From HKCCE3408 sp039183205 (GTDB lineage Bacteria > Pseudomonadota > Alphaproteobacteria > Rhodobacterales > Rhodobacteraceae), in the NCBI GenBank assembly GCA_039183205.1, contig JBCDBR010000002.1, positions 1 through 64,000 on the forward strand: DNA of 64,000 nt, given 5' to 3'. Below the pieces are notes generated by a model, which saw only the letters and a program-made list of their open reading frames with translations, made no database searches and was not told the origin of the DNA. Each line of letters opens with the position of its first letter. Positions within the stretch are counted from its first letter, which is position 1. Shown piece after piece: positions 42,987-51,533 of this stretch. The position numbers and the translations under genes were made by a program.

Positions 42987-43625
42987 CTAGCCCACAATTG
43001 GGTTGATCCAATTTGGCGGTGCAAACGGTGCGACAAGGGCGTGCTCAACAAGCTGCAGCCTGTCCTGTCCGAAAAAGGGGTCGCCATCGACGATATAAGT
43101 CGGAGATCCGAGCACTCCCTGCTTGATCGCCCAATCCGTGTTGGCCTTCAACCGACCCTGCACATCCGGAGATGCGGCACGTTCCAAAAGATCGACACTG
43201 TCGAAACCCGCCGCACTAATCAGCGACGCCAAGGTGGAAAGGCTCGATAAATCTGCATCGTCGCGCCAATGCGCTGCCAAAAGCTCGTGGGCCATGGCGT
43301 CAACGTCGGGGCCCCGATCCCGTAATGCAAGAATAACGCCAGAGGCCAAGCTGTAATCCGCGTCATGATAGCTCGGCCGGTGCGAAATAACCAGCACCGC
43401 CCGATATTCCGCCCATCGTTCAATCTCTCGCCCGAAGAAATAATCGGCATGGGCCTGGCTGCGCTGCCGAAATGACATCCCGCCCTGCGCCTCTACAACT
43501 GGCGAGAGCAAGATGGGTTTGTGGATAACCGTGGCACCCGCCTTTGCGCTTATCCGCGCGAGTTCTTTAGACCCCAAATAGGCAAAGGCAGAATGCGCAG
43601 AATACACATATTCGATCAACGACAC
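42987..43625 (-). CDS. DsbA-fold 2-hydroxychromene-2-carboxylate isomerase-like protein
   Basis: 212 residues, thioredoxin-fold with an all-helical insertion, as in GST-kappa and HCCA isomerases. N-terminal IEYVYSAHSAFAYLG (in place of the usual SPYSYL), LLSPVVEAQGG, and C-terminal GVLGSPTYIVDGDPFFGQDRL. The substrate may not be an aromatic; many such proteins in roseobacters have unknown roles. The GTG at 43625, seven bases after GAGGAG, is my start; an upstream GTG (43631) lies too near the ribosome site. Confidence 0.88.
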   Translation of the reverse strand: MSLIEYVYSAHSAFAYLGSKELARISAKAGATVIHKPILLSPVVEAQGGMSFRQRSQAHADYFFGREIERWAEYRAVLVISHRPSYHDADYSLASGVILALRDRGPDVDAMAHELLAAHWRDDADLSSLSTLASLISAAGFDSVDLLERAASPDVQGRLKANTDWAIKQGVLGSPTYIVDGDPFFGQDRLQLVEHALVAPFAPPNWINPIVG

Positions 43626-43691
43626 TGTCACACTCCTCGTGGGCGAGACCTTAGCGTGCCCGTCGATACGCGTTGAATGCAAGCCGGAGGA

Positions 43692-43720
43692 CAAAGAAAG
43701 GCCCGCCAAAGCGGGCCGTT
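43692..43720 (-). terminator. intrinsic terminator of pnp
   Basis: On the minus strand GGCCCGC and GCGGGCC form a perfect 7-bp stem over a four-base loop (43700-43717), then CTTTCTTTG follows. It starts 28 bases after the pnp stop. Confidence 0.85.
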
Positions 43721-43745
43721 CGTTTTCATTGCGCTTGATTGACGT

Positions 43746-45875
43746 CTACTGTGCGTCTTCTTTTTCGATTTCTTTGCCGGTCTCCTGATCGACCATTTTC
43801 ATCGCCAAGCGGACCTTGCCACGGTCGTCGAAGCCCAAAAGCTTGACCCAAACCTCCTGACCTTCTTTCAGAACGTCGGAGGGGTGATTTAAGCGGCGGT
43901 TCTCGATCTGGCTGACATGAACCAACCCATCGCGTTTGCCGAAGAAGTTAACAAAGGCACCGAAATCGACGATTTTGACGACTTTGCCTTTGTAAATCTG
44001 GCCTTCCTCCGGCTCTGCGACGATTGAATGGATCATGTCGTAGGCTTTTTGGATGGCCTCCCCGTTCGGGCTGGCAATCTTGATGATCCCGTCATCGTTG
44101 ATATCGACCTTTGCGCCAGACGTCTCCACGATTTCGCGGATGACCTTGCCGCCTGAGCCGATGACCTCACGGATTTTGTCGGTTGGGATCTGCATCGTTT
44201 CAATCCGCGGTGCATGGATCGAAAACTCGCCCGCCTCGGTCAGGGCCTTAGCCATTTCACCCAAAATGTGCATCCGGCCTTGCCGCGCCTGTTCCAGCGC
44301 TTTTTCCATGATCTCCGGCGTGATGCCGGCAACCTTGATATCCATTTGCAGCGAGGTAATGCCGTTTTCCGTGCCCGCGACCTTGAAATCCATGTCGCCA
44401 AGGTGGTCTTCGTCGCCCAAAATGTCGGTCAGGATGCCGTAGCTTCCGTCCTCTTCCAGAACAAGGCCCATCGCGACCCCGGCGACCGGCGCCTTGAGCG
44501 GCACGCCCGCATCCATCATCGCCAAAGACGAGCCACAGACCGTGGCCATAGACGACGACCCGTTTGATTCCGTGATCTCCGAGACCAAGCGAATGGTATA
44601 GGGAAAATCCGTCGCGGCCGGCAGCACGGCTTGCAATGCACGCCATGCCAATTTTCCGTGACCCACCTCGCGCCGGCCCGGAGGGCCTACGCGGCCAACC
44701 TCACCGACAGAATAGGGTGGAAAGTTGTAATGGAGCAGAAAATTCGAGCGAAAGTTGCCATGGAGTGCGTCAATGATCTGCTCGTCCTCGCCCGTGCCGA
44801 GCGTTGTGACAATCAAGCCTTGCGTTTCCCCGCGGGTGAACAAAGCCGATCCGTGCGTCCGAGGCAGCATCCCGGTTTCGCAGACGATCGGGCGGACCTC
44901 ATCCAAGGCGCGACCATCGATCCGGCGCCCGTTTTTCACAACGTCGCCACGCAACACGCTCGATTCGAGTTTTTTCAGCGCCGATCCGAGGTTTGCGTCC
45001 TCTCGCTCCTCTTCGCTCAACGCCTCTACGATGCCCTGTTTTGCCGCCGCCACAGCGCTTGTGCGTTGTTGCTTATCAAGGATGGCGTAGGCGTCGCGCA
45101 TCGCCGTCTCGCCCAAGGCCTGCACCTTGCCGTAAAGCTCGGAATAATCAGGCGGTTGGAAATCGAATGGCTCTTTCGCTGCGTCTTCCGCAAGGCTGAC
45201 GATCAGATCGATCACGGGTTGGATCTGCTCATGCGCAAAGGTCACAGCGCCAAGCATTTCGGCCTCTGACAGCTCATACGCCTCCGACTCGACCATCATG
45301 ACCGCGTTTTTCGTGCCGGCCACCACCAGATCAAGGCGCTGCTCAGGGTTGGCGCGCAACTGATCCATATCGTCAATTGTCGGGTTCAGTACGTATTCGC
45401 CGTCTTCGTATCCCACGCGCGCACCAGCGATTGGGCCCATGAAAGGCGCACCTGAAATCGTGAGCGCCGCAGACGCTGCGATCATGGCCACGATGTCTGG
45501 ATCATTGACCAAGTCGTGGCTTAGCACCGTGCACATCACCAGCACTTCGTTTTTAAAGCCCGGCACAAACAGCGGCCGGATCGGGCGGTCAATTAGCCGC
45601 GCCGTCAGCGTTTCCTTCTCCGTCGGACGCGCTTCACGCTTAAAAAAACCGCCAGGGATCTTTCCGGCGGCATAGTACTTTTCTTGATAATGCACCGTGA
45701 GCGGGAAAAAATCCTGCCCCGGCTTCTGCTCTGTGGCGAATGTCACGTTGGCCATGACGCTGGTTTCGCCCAAAGTGGCGATCACCGAGCCGTCAGCCTG
45801 ACGCGCAACCTTGCCCGTTTCCAGAGTGAGGGTTTCTTCGCCCCACTCCATGCTTTTCGTTGTTACGTTGAACAT
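43746..45875 (-). CDS. pnp: Polyribonucleotide nucleotidyltransferase
   Basis: 709 residues. 3'-5' phosphorolytic exoribonuclease and RNA degradosome or quality-control enzyme. Two RNase PH domains are separated by an all-helical linker: LTARLIDRPIRPLF and SEITESNGSSSMATVCGSSLAMM (second, active); then KH (IREVIGSGGKVIREIVE) and S1 (GQIYKGKVVKIVDFGAFV) domains. The ATG at 45875 (MFNVTTKSMEW) follows ATAGGATAC. It lies downstream of rpsO, the conserved rpsO-pnp order, with a terminator between. Confidence 0.97.
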   Translation of the reverse strand: MFNVTTKSMEWGEETLTLETGKVARQADGSVIATLGETSVMANVTFATEQKPGQDFFPLTVHYQEKYYAAGKIPGGFFKREARPTEKETLTARLIDRPIRPLFVPGFKNEVLVMCTVLSHDLVNDPDIVAMIAASAALTISGAPFMGPIAGARVGYEDGEYVLNPTIDDMDQLRANPEQRLDLVVAGTKNAVMMVESEAYELSEAEMLGAVTFAHEQIQPVIDLIVSLAEDAAKEPFDFQPPDYSELYGKVQALGETAMRDAYAILDKQQRTSAVAAAKQGIVEALSEEEREDANLGSALKKLESSVLRGDVVKNGRRIDGRALDEVRPIVCETGMLPRTHGSALFTRGETQGLIVTTLGTGEDEQIIDALHGNFRSNFLLHYNFPPYSVGEVGRVGPPGRREVGHGKLAWRALQAVLPAATDFPYTIRLVSEITESNGSSSMATVCGSSLAMMDAGVPLKAPVAGVAMGLVLEEDGSYGILTDILGDEDHLGDMDFKVAGTENGITSLQMDIKVAGITPEIMEKALEQARQGRMHILGEMAKALTEAGEFSIHAPRIETMQIPTDKIREVIGSGGKVIREIVETSGAKVDINDDGIIKIASPNGEAIQKAYDMIHSIVAEPEEGQIYKGKVVKIVDFGAFVNFFGKRDGLVHVSQIENRRLNHPSDVLKEGQEVWVKLLGFDDRGKVRLAMKMVDQETGKEIEKEDAQ

Positions 45876-46193
45876 CTCACGTATCCTATGAGGGAGCACA
45901 CCCGAGCCCTCTCGGGTCTCCCATTGCATTGGCGGCCCCATTGCCGCCGACCCTTGTTATCTTTCATGCGCCAGGGTCTGAAGCGTCACGTCTCAGATGC
46001 GGGGGGCGTAGCTGATCTTGGAACGAATGGAAAGTTCCGATTGGACGGTTCGCCATACGCCAAGCCGCGCCGGCCAGCGGATCGCCTCCAATTCCCTCGA
46101 TCAGCTAGCAACCGATTTACGCTGCGATGGGCAAATCCGTACAAAAATGGGGCCGCACCAATGGCGCGGCCGCCGTGTCGCCTTTACCGCGTT
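45876..46193. other. rpsO-pnp spacer
   Basis: 318 bases with no gene. It holds the rpsO terminator at 46141-46172 and must contain the pnp promoter or leader. In enterobacteria this leader is cut by RNase III for pnp autoregulation; I cannot confirm a comparable long stem here. GAGCCCTCTCGGGTCTC close to pnp (about 45906-45922) could form a short hairpin. Confidence 0.6.
46141..46172 (-). terminator. intrinsic terminator of rpsO
   Basis: Minus strand: GGCCGCGCC, ATT, GGTGCGGCC form a 9-bp stem with one G-U pair; CCATTTTTGT follows. It is about 20 bases after the rpsO stop. Confidence 0.8.
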
Positions 46194-46463
46194 TCAGCGA
46201 CGCAGGCCCAATCGCTCAATGAGCGATTGATAACGCGCCACATCTTTGCGTTTGACGTAATCAAGCAGCTTGCGGCGTTGTGCCACCAATTTCAAAAGCC
46301 CGCGGCGCGAATGGTTGTCCTTCGCGTGTGTTTTGAAATGTTCCGTCAGCGTCGCGATGCGAGAGCTGAGGATCGCAACTTGAACCTCCGGCGATCCGGT
46401 ATCGCCTTCTTTGGTTGCGTATTCCTTCATAAGCCGGTTTTTTTCTTCGACCGTAATCGACAT
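46194..46463 (-). CDS. rpsO: 30S ribosomal protein S15
   Basis: 89 residues, standard S15: MSITVEEKNRLMKEYA, GSPEVQVAILSSRIATLTEHFK, HSRRGLLKLVAQRRKLLDYVK, with the helical bundle that binds 16S rRNA and starts assembly of the platform. AAAGGAGACC precedes the ATG. Transcribed towards pnp. Confidence 0.99.
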   Translation of the reverse strand: MSITVEEKNRLMKEYATKEGDTGSPEVQVAILSSRIATLTEHFKTHAKDNHSRRGLLKLVAQRRKLLDYVKRKDVARYQSLIERLGLRR

Positions 46464-46819
46464 CGGGGTCTCCTTTCAGAAGGTGATGGCGCAAGCCGGG
46501 ATGTCGTCCAGCAAAGCCCGTGGAGAGTTTCGGCGCTGATCACGCCAGGCCGGCCGTATAAAACGCCCCGGCGCAAATTGAAAGCCGAAATTGGGCGAAG
46601 TTAGATATTAAAATTGGCACAATAACGCACTGGCTAAATTGGAAATTTAAACCATTTGGAAAGGTCCCGGGCGACAAAGTGGCCGCGCAAGGGCAGCCAT
46701 GCCTGGATGTTGTCAGAAGGCACTTAGGCCACTTTCACGGCGCGCATACGACTGCGTGTCGTGAAGTTCGCCGCCGCACAAGCCGGAACCTGAACCAACC
46801 TCCAGACGGAGCATTCGTA
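46464..46819. other. intergenic region between rpsO and the repeat protein
   Basis: 356 bases, divergent promoters expected. An AT-rich island at about 46575-46665 contains TTGAAA (46578-46583) followed after 18 bases by TAGATA (46602-46607), a possible sigma-70 promoter for the rightward gene. I see no gene; in-frame extension of the downstream ORF to 46679 has no start signal of its own. Confidence 0.5.
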
Positions 46820-47383
46820 ATGAGCCCGAATACGGCCGAAAATCGCCCAAGTCGGAATATCCCCCGAGACGCAGCGCTACCGCAAAGCCATGAAGAAGCC
46901 GTCGATGGTCACGGTGTCGTGACGGTTATCGAAGATTTTCTGCCCGGCCTTGACAGGCTGCTGCTCGACTTTGATAGCAACGTGCTTCCGCAGATCACGC
47001 TCGATATGTCCGTCGAAGCCGGCTCGACAGCAGTGATGGGCAATGGGCATTTGATGGTCGTTTTGCGCGGCGCGACAGGTGTTGCGGTCTCAGATGTTGA
47101 AACGCGCATGTCGGATGGTTCCGAAGCGTGGGAAACCGATACAGCCGAGGACGATGACGGCGTCTGCTTTATCGCCGATTTCGACCCTGCCGAGGACGTT
47201 ATCGAAGTTCTCTACGATCCCGGAACGCTCACCAAACACTCCATCAAGGTGACCGATTTCGAGGATGGGACAGGCGCCAACATCTTCTTCAATGGAAAAT
47301 TGGTGCTTTCTGTCAGTGGCGCGCAGGGGATTGACCCGGCGGACATCCAATTGGTGCAACGGAACGATCCAGTCTCTCACTGA
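46820..47383 (+). CDS. Unknown acidic protein made of two tandem repeats
   Basis: 187 residues, strongly acidic. After a 30-residue polar N-terminus come two units of about 62 residues: 36-96 (VIEDFLPGLDRLLLDFD, NGHLMVVLRGATGVAVSDV) and 116-180 (FIADFDPAEDVIEVLYD, NGKLVLSVSGAQGIDPADI). Each begins with an I-x-DF-x-P-x-x-D strand and ends in G-A-x-G-[IV], a beta-rich unit like the terminal domains of RTX calcium-binding proteins in roseobacters. No signal peptide is seen; it could be a type I secreted protein or a cytoplasmic partner. The ATG at 46820 follows GGAG. It stops inside the last codons of the convergent DUF1643 gene. Confidence 0.75.
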   Translation: MSPNTAENRPSRNIPRDAALPQSHEEAVDGHGVVTVIEDFLPGLDRLLLDFDSNVLPQITLDMSVEAGSTAVMGNGHLMVVLRGATGVAVSDVETRMSDGSEAWETDTAEDDDGVCFIADFDPAEDVIEVLYDPGTLTKHSIKVTDFEDGTGANIFFNGKLVLSVSGAQGIDPADIQLVQRNDPVSH

Positions 47384-47895
47384 GCGGGACGGCACCACAA
47401 TTGCGGCTGAACATCGTAGCCGATGTAAAGCGGGTGTTTCGGATGGCCCTCTTTGGTAAGGCCCAGATGAAAGAGTTCGGCACCCGCTCCCCGCAGCAGC
47501 ATCTCGACTTGGCGGCCGCGATCCAAATGCGCACCATGCGTGCCCCAGGCACAGATCACTTGATCGGACCACGTCAAACTGTCGAGGATTGCAGCATCGT
47601 TTTCCGGTCCAATTGGGTCCGCAGCCGCGCGCATCTGCTTGGGATCGGTGTCGCGCCAGGCAAAGATGTTCAGAACGCGAAAGGCGCCAAAGCGCAAGGC
47701 GCGGGCGCGGCGCTCGCAGCGTTCGACTGTAGGATCGTTTTGCATCTCGGTGGCGGTGGAGGGATTTAGCATGATGAACAATGCCCGAAGGCCCGCGCCA
47801 TCCCAAATGCGGGTCAATTTGTATCGGTAGCGTTCGCAATCCGAATACGTCGCAACCGACGCGGCATCGTCCTTCTGAAAAGATCGTTCGATCAT
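47377..47895 (-). CDS. DUF1643-domain protein
   Basis: 172 residues. DUF1643 motifs: YRYKLTRIWDGAGLRALFIMLNPSTAT, CERRARALRFGAFRVLNIFAWRDTDP, ICAWGTHG and the C-terminal HPLYIGYDVQPQLW. The family is uncharacterised; its members are often near nucleic-acid genes. Its ATG overlaps the truB stop (ATGA) and I prefer it to an in-frame start 28 codons upstream inside truB. It is thereby translationally coupled to truB and might act on RNA, but no activity is known. Confidence 0.87.
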   Translation of the reverse strand: MIERSFQKDDAASVATYSDCERYRYKLTRIWDGAGLRALFIMLNPSTATEMQNDPTVERCERRARALRFGAFRVLNIFAWRDTDPKQMRAAADPIGPENDAAILDSLTWSDQVICAWGTHGAHLDRGRQVEMLLRGAGAELFHLGLTKEGHPKHPLYIGYDVQPQLWCRPAQ

Positions 47896-48794
47896 AGATT
47901 GAAGACCCGTGTCGGATGCAGCATGCCAGAACGATAAATGCCAATAGCGACCGGTCGACCGTCGCGCTCTGCCCAGCACTCCGCGCCGAAGTCAGCGCCG
48001 GTCAAAACCTCACCGGGATTGCCGTTTTTCAATCGGGCCGCGCCAATTTCTGTGGCGCTCAAGCGTGGAAGATCGGAAAGCCCAAGCCAGAGCGGTGCCA
48101 GAAGTGCATCAATCTCGGGCGCGCGCGCCAAAGCCTCAATCTGCGCGACAGAAACTGCGCCTTCCACGTCAAACGGGCCCGACCAAATTCGACGCAACCA
48201 GGCCACATGACCATAGGTCCCGAGCCTTGCCCCCAGATCCCGTGCGATTGACCGCACGTAGCCGCCTTTGCCACAAACGAGCTCAAATGTGGCATGGTCG
48301 GCATCGGGCCTGTCGATCATGGTCAGACTTTCAACGAAAAGCGGCCGCGCAACAAGATCAAGTGACGCGCCATCGCGTGCGAGATCATAGGCCCGCTCAC
48401 CCTCTACCTTGACGGCCGAATAATCTGGCGGAACCTGTTGAATATCGCCTGCGAATTCGGAAAGCGCGGACGTGATCGCTTCGTCGGTCGGGCGCATTTG
48501 GCAGGTTGCAAGGATTGCGCCTTCGCTGTCATCGGTGTCCGTAGCGACGCCAAACCTGACCGAAAAACGATAGGCTTTCAGGGCATCTGTCACGTAAGGA
48601 ACGGTTTTCGTCGCCTCGCCCAACGCAACAGCTAACACACCTGTTGCCGCGGGGTCCAATGTGCCGGCATGGCCCGCTTTTTTTGCCTCGAACGCCCATT
48701 TGACCTTGTTGACGATCGCCGTCGATGTGGGCCCTGCGGGTTTATCGACGACCAACCAGCCCGATATGTCGCGGCCCTTCTTTTTACGTGCCAT
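47892..48794 (-). CDS. truB: tRNA pseudouridine-55 synthase TruB
   Basis: 300 residues. Makes pseudouridine 55 in the T-loop of tRNAs. Catalytic Asp47 in the GHAGTLDPAATGVL motif; DKPAGPTST near the start, VPPDYSAVKVEGERAYDLAR and the RNA-binding KGGYVRSIARDLGARLGTYGHV. A C-terminal PUA-like domain follows. It stands in the usual rbfA/truB neighbourhood, with DUF2233 between. Confidence 0.97.
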   Translation of the reverse strand: MARKKKGRDISGWLVVDKPAGPTSTAIVNKVKWAFEAKKAGHAGTLDPAATGVLAVALGEATKTVPYVTDALKAYRFSVRFGVATDTDDSEGAILATCQMRPTDEAITSALSEFAGDIQQVPPDYSAVKVEGERAYDLARDGASLDLVARPLFVESLTMIDRPDADHATFELVCGKGGYVRSIARDLGARLGTYGHVAWLRRIWSGPFDVEGAVSVAQIEALARAPEIDALLAPLWLGLSDLPRLSATEIGAARLKNGNPGEVLTGADFGAECWAERDGRPVAIGIYRSGMLHPTRVFNL

Positions 48795-48824
48795 CCTATG
48801 TGCCTCGATCGAAAGGCCGGTCTG

Positions 48825-49562
48825 CTAGCCGCCGCTCGCGGCCTCGTCAACCACTGTGCCGATAATGGGGCCGACGGGCCAGCCACGATCGGATCGACCG
48901 ATCTCCGGCGCGTAAAGCCTAGAAACACGGCCGTCGAAATAGAGCGCGTTCGGCAACGAAAGGTAATCGCGAAAAAGACGCGCGAAATGGTGAAAGTTCA
49001 CAGGCTCATCCGATATCGCCAGCACCACGCGTTGACCGGCGCGATCTGTCCCAACGCCGTTGCGAATGTTGAGGCTGTCAGACTCTGCCAAGAACCTCGG
49101 ATGCAACGCACCGTCGATGACAAGCATCGGACCGGATTGGCTAGCATACTGACAGAACGGTGCGGTTTCGGCATAGCGCAAGCTTTCGATGACGAAGGCC
49201 CGATCTTCGGCAATACAAAACACACCGTTTGGCAGAAGCCCAAAATTCCCCGGTCCGGGAGATGTGATCAGCCGCATCTCTTGTTGACCGTCCTCAACGT
49301 AAAGTCCAACGGGGCCGCGATCATCGTGGAACATGCCGGCATTCATGGCGAGACCCAGGCGCGCGCCGTCCGGCAAAGTCGCTTCGACCCGATTGAACGA
49401 GCCCAATATTTCGCCCTGTTCGTCTCGTAGAAACAGCCGTAGGTCGTCGTCACGCATATTGATTTCGCAGATGGTGAAATCTGCGCTGTCAAAGGCAACA
49501 GTTTCGCACGCATTGGCAAAGCCTGGAAAGAGGCACGCAAGCAGCACAATCGGTGCTCTCAT
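48825..49562 (-). CDS. Exported phosphodiester glycosidase-like (DUF2233) protein
   Basis: 245 residues. Sec signal (MRAPIVLLACLFPGFANA) and a DUF2233/NAGPA-like domain: ARLGLAMNAGMFHDDRGPVGLYVEDG, NFGLLPNGVFCI and SQSGPMLVIDGALHP, with a C-terminal ALYFDGRVSRLYAPE. The family cleaves phosphodiester glycosides in some members; the substrate here is unknown. Periplasmic. Its ATG overlaps the rbfA stop by four bases, so it is made in the rbfA-truB operon despite its different subject. Confidence 0.88.
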   Translation of the reverse strand: MRAPIVLLACLFPGFANACETVAFDSADFTICEINMRDDDLRLFLRDEQGEILGSFNRVEATLPDGARLGLAMNAGMFHDDRGPVGLYVEDGQQEMRLITSPGPGNFGLLPNGVFCIAEDRAFVIESLRYAETAPFCQYASQSGPMLVIDGALHPRFLAESDSLNIRNGVGTDRAGQRVVLAISDEPVNFHHFARLFRDYLSLPNALYFDGRVSRLYAPEIGRSDRGWPVGPIIGTVVDEAASGG

Positions 49563-49963
49563 TCCCCGTTTCCCTCCACATCGCGCCGCACGGTTTCATC
49601 GGCAAATAGGCGCCGCGTCTGGTCCATCTGATCGAAAGTCTCGTCGATCACAAACCGCAAATCCGGTGCATATTTCAACGCCATTTCGCGCGAAATAGCA
49701 CGGCGCAGGTCCGGCTTGTTGCGCTTGAGCGCGGCAATCGCGACCTCTTTACCTGCACCGCCCAGCGGCATGATATAGGCCGTGGCGACCTTAAGGTCGG
49801 GAGAGGCGCGAACCTCTCCAACGGTTATGGACAGCGCATTCAATTCCGGGTCGTGAACCTCTCCGCGGTTCAACACATCCGACAGCGTCCGCCGGATAAG
49901 CTCACCTACACGAAGTTGGCGTTGTGACGGGCCGGGGCCGTCATGCCTGATCCGTCTCGACAT
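49559..49963 (-). CDS. rbfA: 30S ribosome-binding factor A
   Basis: 134 residues. Assists late 30S maturation at the 5' helix of 16S rRNA and is needed in the cold. KH-like fold: QRQLRVGELIRRTLSDVLNRG, SPDLKVATAYIMPLGG and the KYAPDLRFVIDETFDQ end. The ATG at 49963 (MSRRIRHDG) follows AAGGAAAC; the frame extends 24 codons into the promoter region shared with dapB. Confidence 0.96.
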   Translation of the reverse strand: MSRRIRHDGPGPSQRQLRVGELIRRTLSDVLNRGEVHDPELNALSITVGEVRASPDLKVATAYIMPLGGAGKEVAIAALKRNKPDLRRAISREMALKYAPDLRFVIDETFDQMDQTRRLFADETVRRDVEGNGE

Positions 49964-50037
49964 CTGGTTGGTTTCCTTTTCCCCGAAAACCCATCTATGC
50001 CACGACAACGGGTGCTGCAAGCGACAGGAGGCCAAAG

Positions 50038-50859
50038 ATGGGCACAGGCGCGGACAAGATCGGGGTCACCGTGACAGGGGTGGCCGGAAGAATGGGCCGA
50101 ATGCTAGCGGGCCTGTTGGTTGACCACCCAGACGCGCGTCTGGTGGGCGCGACCGTCCGGCCTGGCCACCCATGGACCGGCGCCGATCTGGGCAACGCTA
50201 TGGGCGGTGCCAAACGCGGCCTTGTTGTGCACAGCGAGCCATCGCAGGCGATGGCCGGCGCCGATGCTGTCATTGACTTTACCAGCCCTGCATCAAGCAT
50301 TGCCCATGCGGAGATCGCCGCAAAAGCCGGGATCGCCCATATCATCGGGACGACGGGTTTTTCTTCGGCTGAACATGATCAGCTAAAGTCGGCCTCCGCC
50401 GGAAACGTGGTCGTCCAGGCCGGAAATATGAGCCTTGGCGTCAATTTGCTCACTGCTATGACCAAAACGGTGGCCGCCGCCCTAGGTGCGGAGTTCGATA
50501 TCGAAATCGTCGAAGCCCATCACCGCCACAAGGTGGATGCTCCATCGGGCACGGCATTGATGCTCGGTGCGGCGGCGGCGGATGGCCGGGCGGTAGCGCT
50601 TGACCACGTCGCCGATCGAGGACGCAACGGGATGACCGGGCCAAGACCGCCGGGCGCCATCGGCTTCAGCTCTGTCCGGGGCGGAGACATCGTTGGAGAG
50701 CACGACGTGATCTTCGCCGCGGACGGCGAGCGCATCGTATTGCGCCACATCGCTTCAGATCGCGCGATCTTTGCCCGCGGCGCTTTGCGTGCAGCGCTCT
50801 GGGCGCAAGATATGGCGCCCGGCACATACGATATGAAAGATGTTTTGAACTTGAAGTGA
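50038..50859 (+). CDS. dapB: 4-hydroxy-tetrahydrodipicolinate reductase
   Basis: 273 residues, lysine and diaminopimelate synthesis (NAD(P)H-dependent reduction of HTPA). N-terminal Rossmann GVTVTGVAGRMGRMLAGL, signature EAHHRHKVDAPSGTALML with the catalytic His-Lys pair, and C-terminal HDVIFAADGERIVLRHIASDR. AGGAGG six bases before the ATG. Divergent from rbfA. Confidence 0.98.
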   Translation: MGTGADKIGVTVTGVAGRMGRMLAGLLVDHPDARLVGATVRPGHPWTGADLGNAMGGAKRGLVVHSEPSQAMAGADAVIDFTSPASSIAHAEIAAKAGIAHIIGTTGFSSAEHDQLKSASAGNVVVQAGNMSLGVNLLTAMTKTVAAALGAEFDIEIVEAHHRHKVDAPSGTALMLGAAAADGRAVALDHVADRGRNGMTGPRPPGAIGFSSVRGGDIVGEHDVIFAADGERIVLRHIASDRAIFARGALRAALWAQDMAPGTYDMKDVLNLK

Positions 50860-50919
50860 TCCAACAGCACAATGGGTGCGTATCTCGACCCGAGGTGAAC
50901 AAACATCTCGGGGGAAAGG

Positions 50920-51279
50920 ATGAAGCGTATTCTCGTGGCGGCCGCCTTAGCGGCGATTATCACAGGTCAAACAGCGATTGCGGAAGGATTTCAGATCGTC
51001 CAATCCCGCGACGCGTTCGTGCGTTTGATTGACGGCAGGCAATTGACCCGGATGGGCATCCGGTTGGTTGTGACAACTGACGGGCAGATTGTTGGCCGTG
51101 CTTTTGGGACTGATGTCACCGGCGCATGGGATTGGGCTGGCGGCTACTTTTGCCGCGACCTCTTCTATGGCGAGGAAGATTTGGGGCCGAATTGCCAGCA
51201 AGTGGCCGTGAGTGGTGAAACGATGCGCTTCACGTCGGATCGTGGCGCGGGGCGCTTTGCGGATTTGCGGTTGCGCTGA
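50920..51279 (+). CDS. Small exported protein of unknown function
   Basis: 119 residues. Sec signal (MKRILVAAALAAIITGQTAIA), then about 98 residues with a compact, probably beta-rich domain (FVRLIDGRQLTRMGIRLVVT, DGQIVGRAFGTDVTGAWDWAGGYFCRDL) and two cysteines that may form a disulfide (FCRDL and PNCQQ). I recall homologues in roseobacters sometimes misnamed dihydrodipicolinate reductase because they sit after dapB. Periplasmic; it may be co-transcribed with dapB after a 60-base gap. Confidence 0.82.
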   Translation: MKRILVAAALAAIITGQTAIAEGFQIVQSRDAFVRLIDGRQLTRMGIRLVVTTDGQIVGRAFGTDVTGAWDWAGGYFCRDLFYGEEDLGPNCQQVAVSGETMRFTSDRGAGRFADLRLR

Positions 51280-51283
51280 TCGG

Positions 51284-51466
51284 TCAAAAATCGACCGCGA
51301 TGCCCTTCTTTTCCCAATCGCCATAGCGCACAGGCTCCGGCCCGTCTCGGCCGCCAAGCTCTTTTGGCAGGGCCAGATCCTTCTTTTTGGCCCGGCGTGC
51401 CTCCGCTTCGGCCAGCGCGCGCTCCGCAGCCGGCGGAAGGCTCGACTGTTTGGATGTGTCATTCAT
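51284..51466 (-). CDS. SDHAF4-like (DUF1674) succinate dehydrogenase assembly factor
   Basis: 60 residues. The conserved C-terminal end KELGGRDGPEPVRYGDWEKKG is the DUF1674/SDHAF4 signature. Binds the flavinylated SdhA subunit and protects cells from its free reactivity. Start at the ATG of MNDTSKQ; the frame goes on upstream into the promoter space of rsmB. Convergent with the exported protein and divergent from rsmB. Confidence 0.93.
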   Translation of the reverse strand: MNDTSKQSSLPPAAERALAEAEARRAKKKDLALPKELGGRDGPEPVRYGDWEKKGIAVDF

Positions 51467-51533
51467 GTCGCTTACCTTGTCTTGGCTCAACTGGTGATAT
51501 ACGCGGCACAGCAATCTGAACAAGGGTAGGTTT

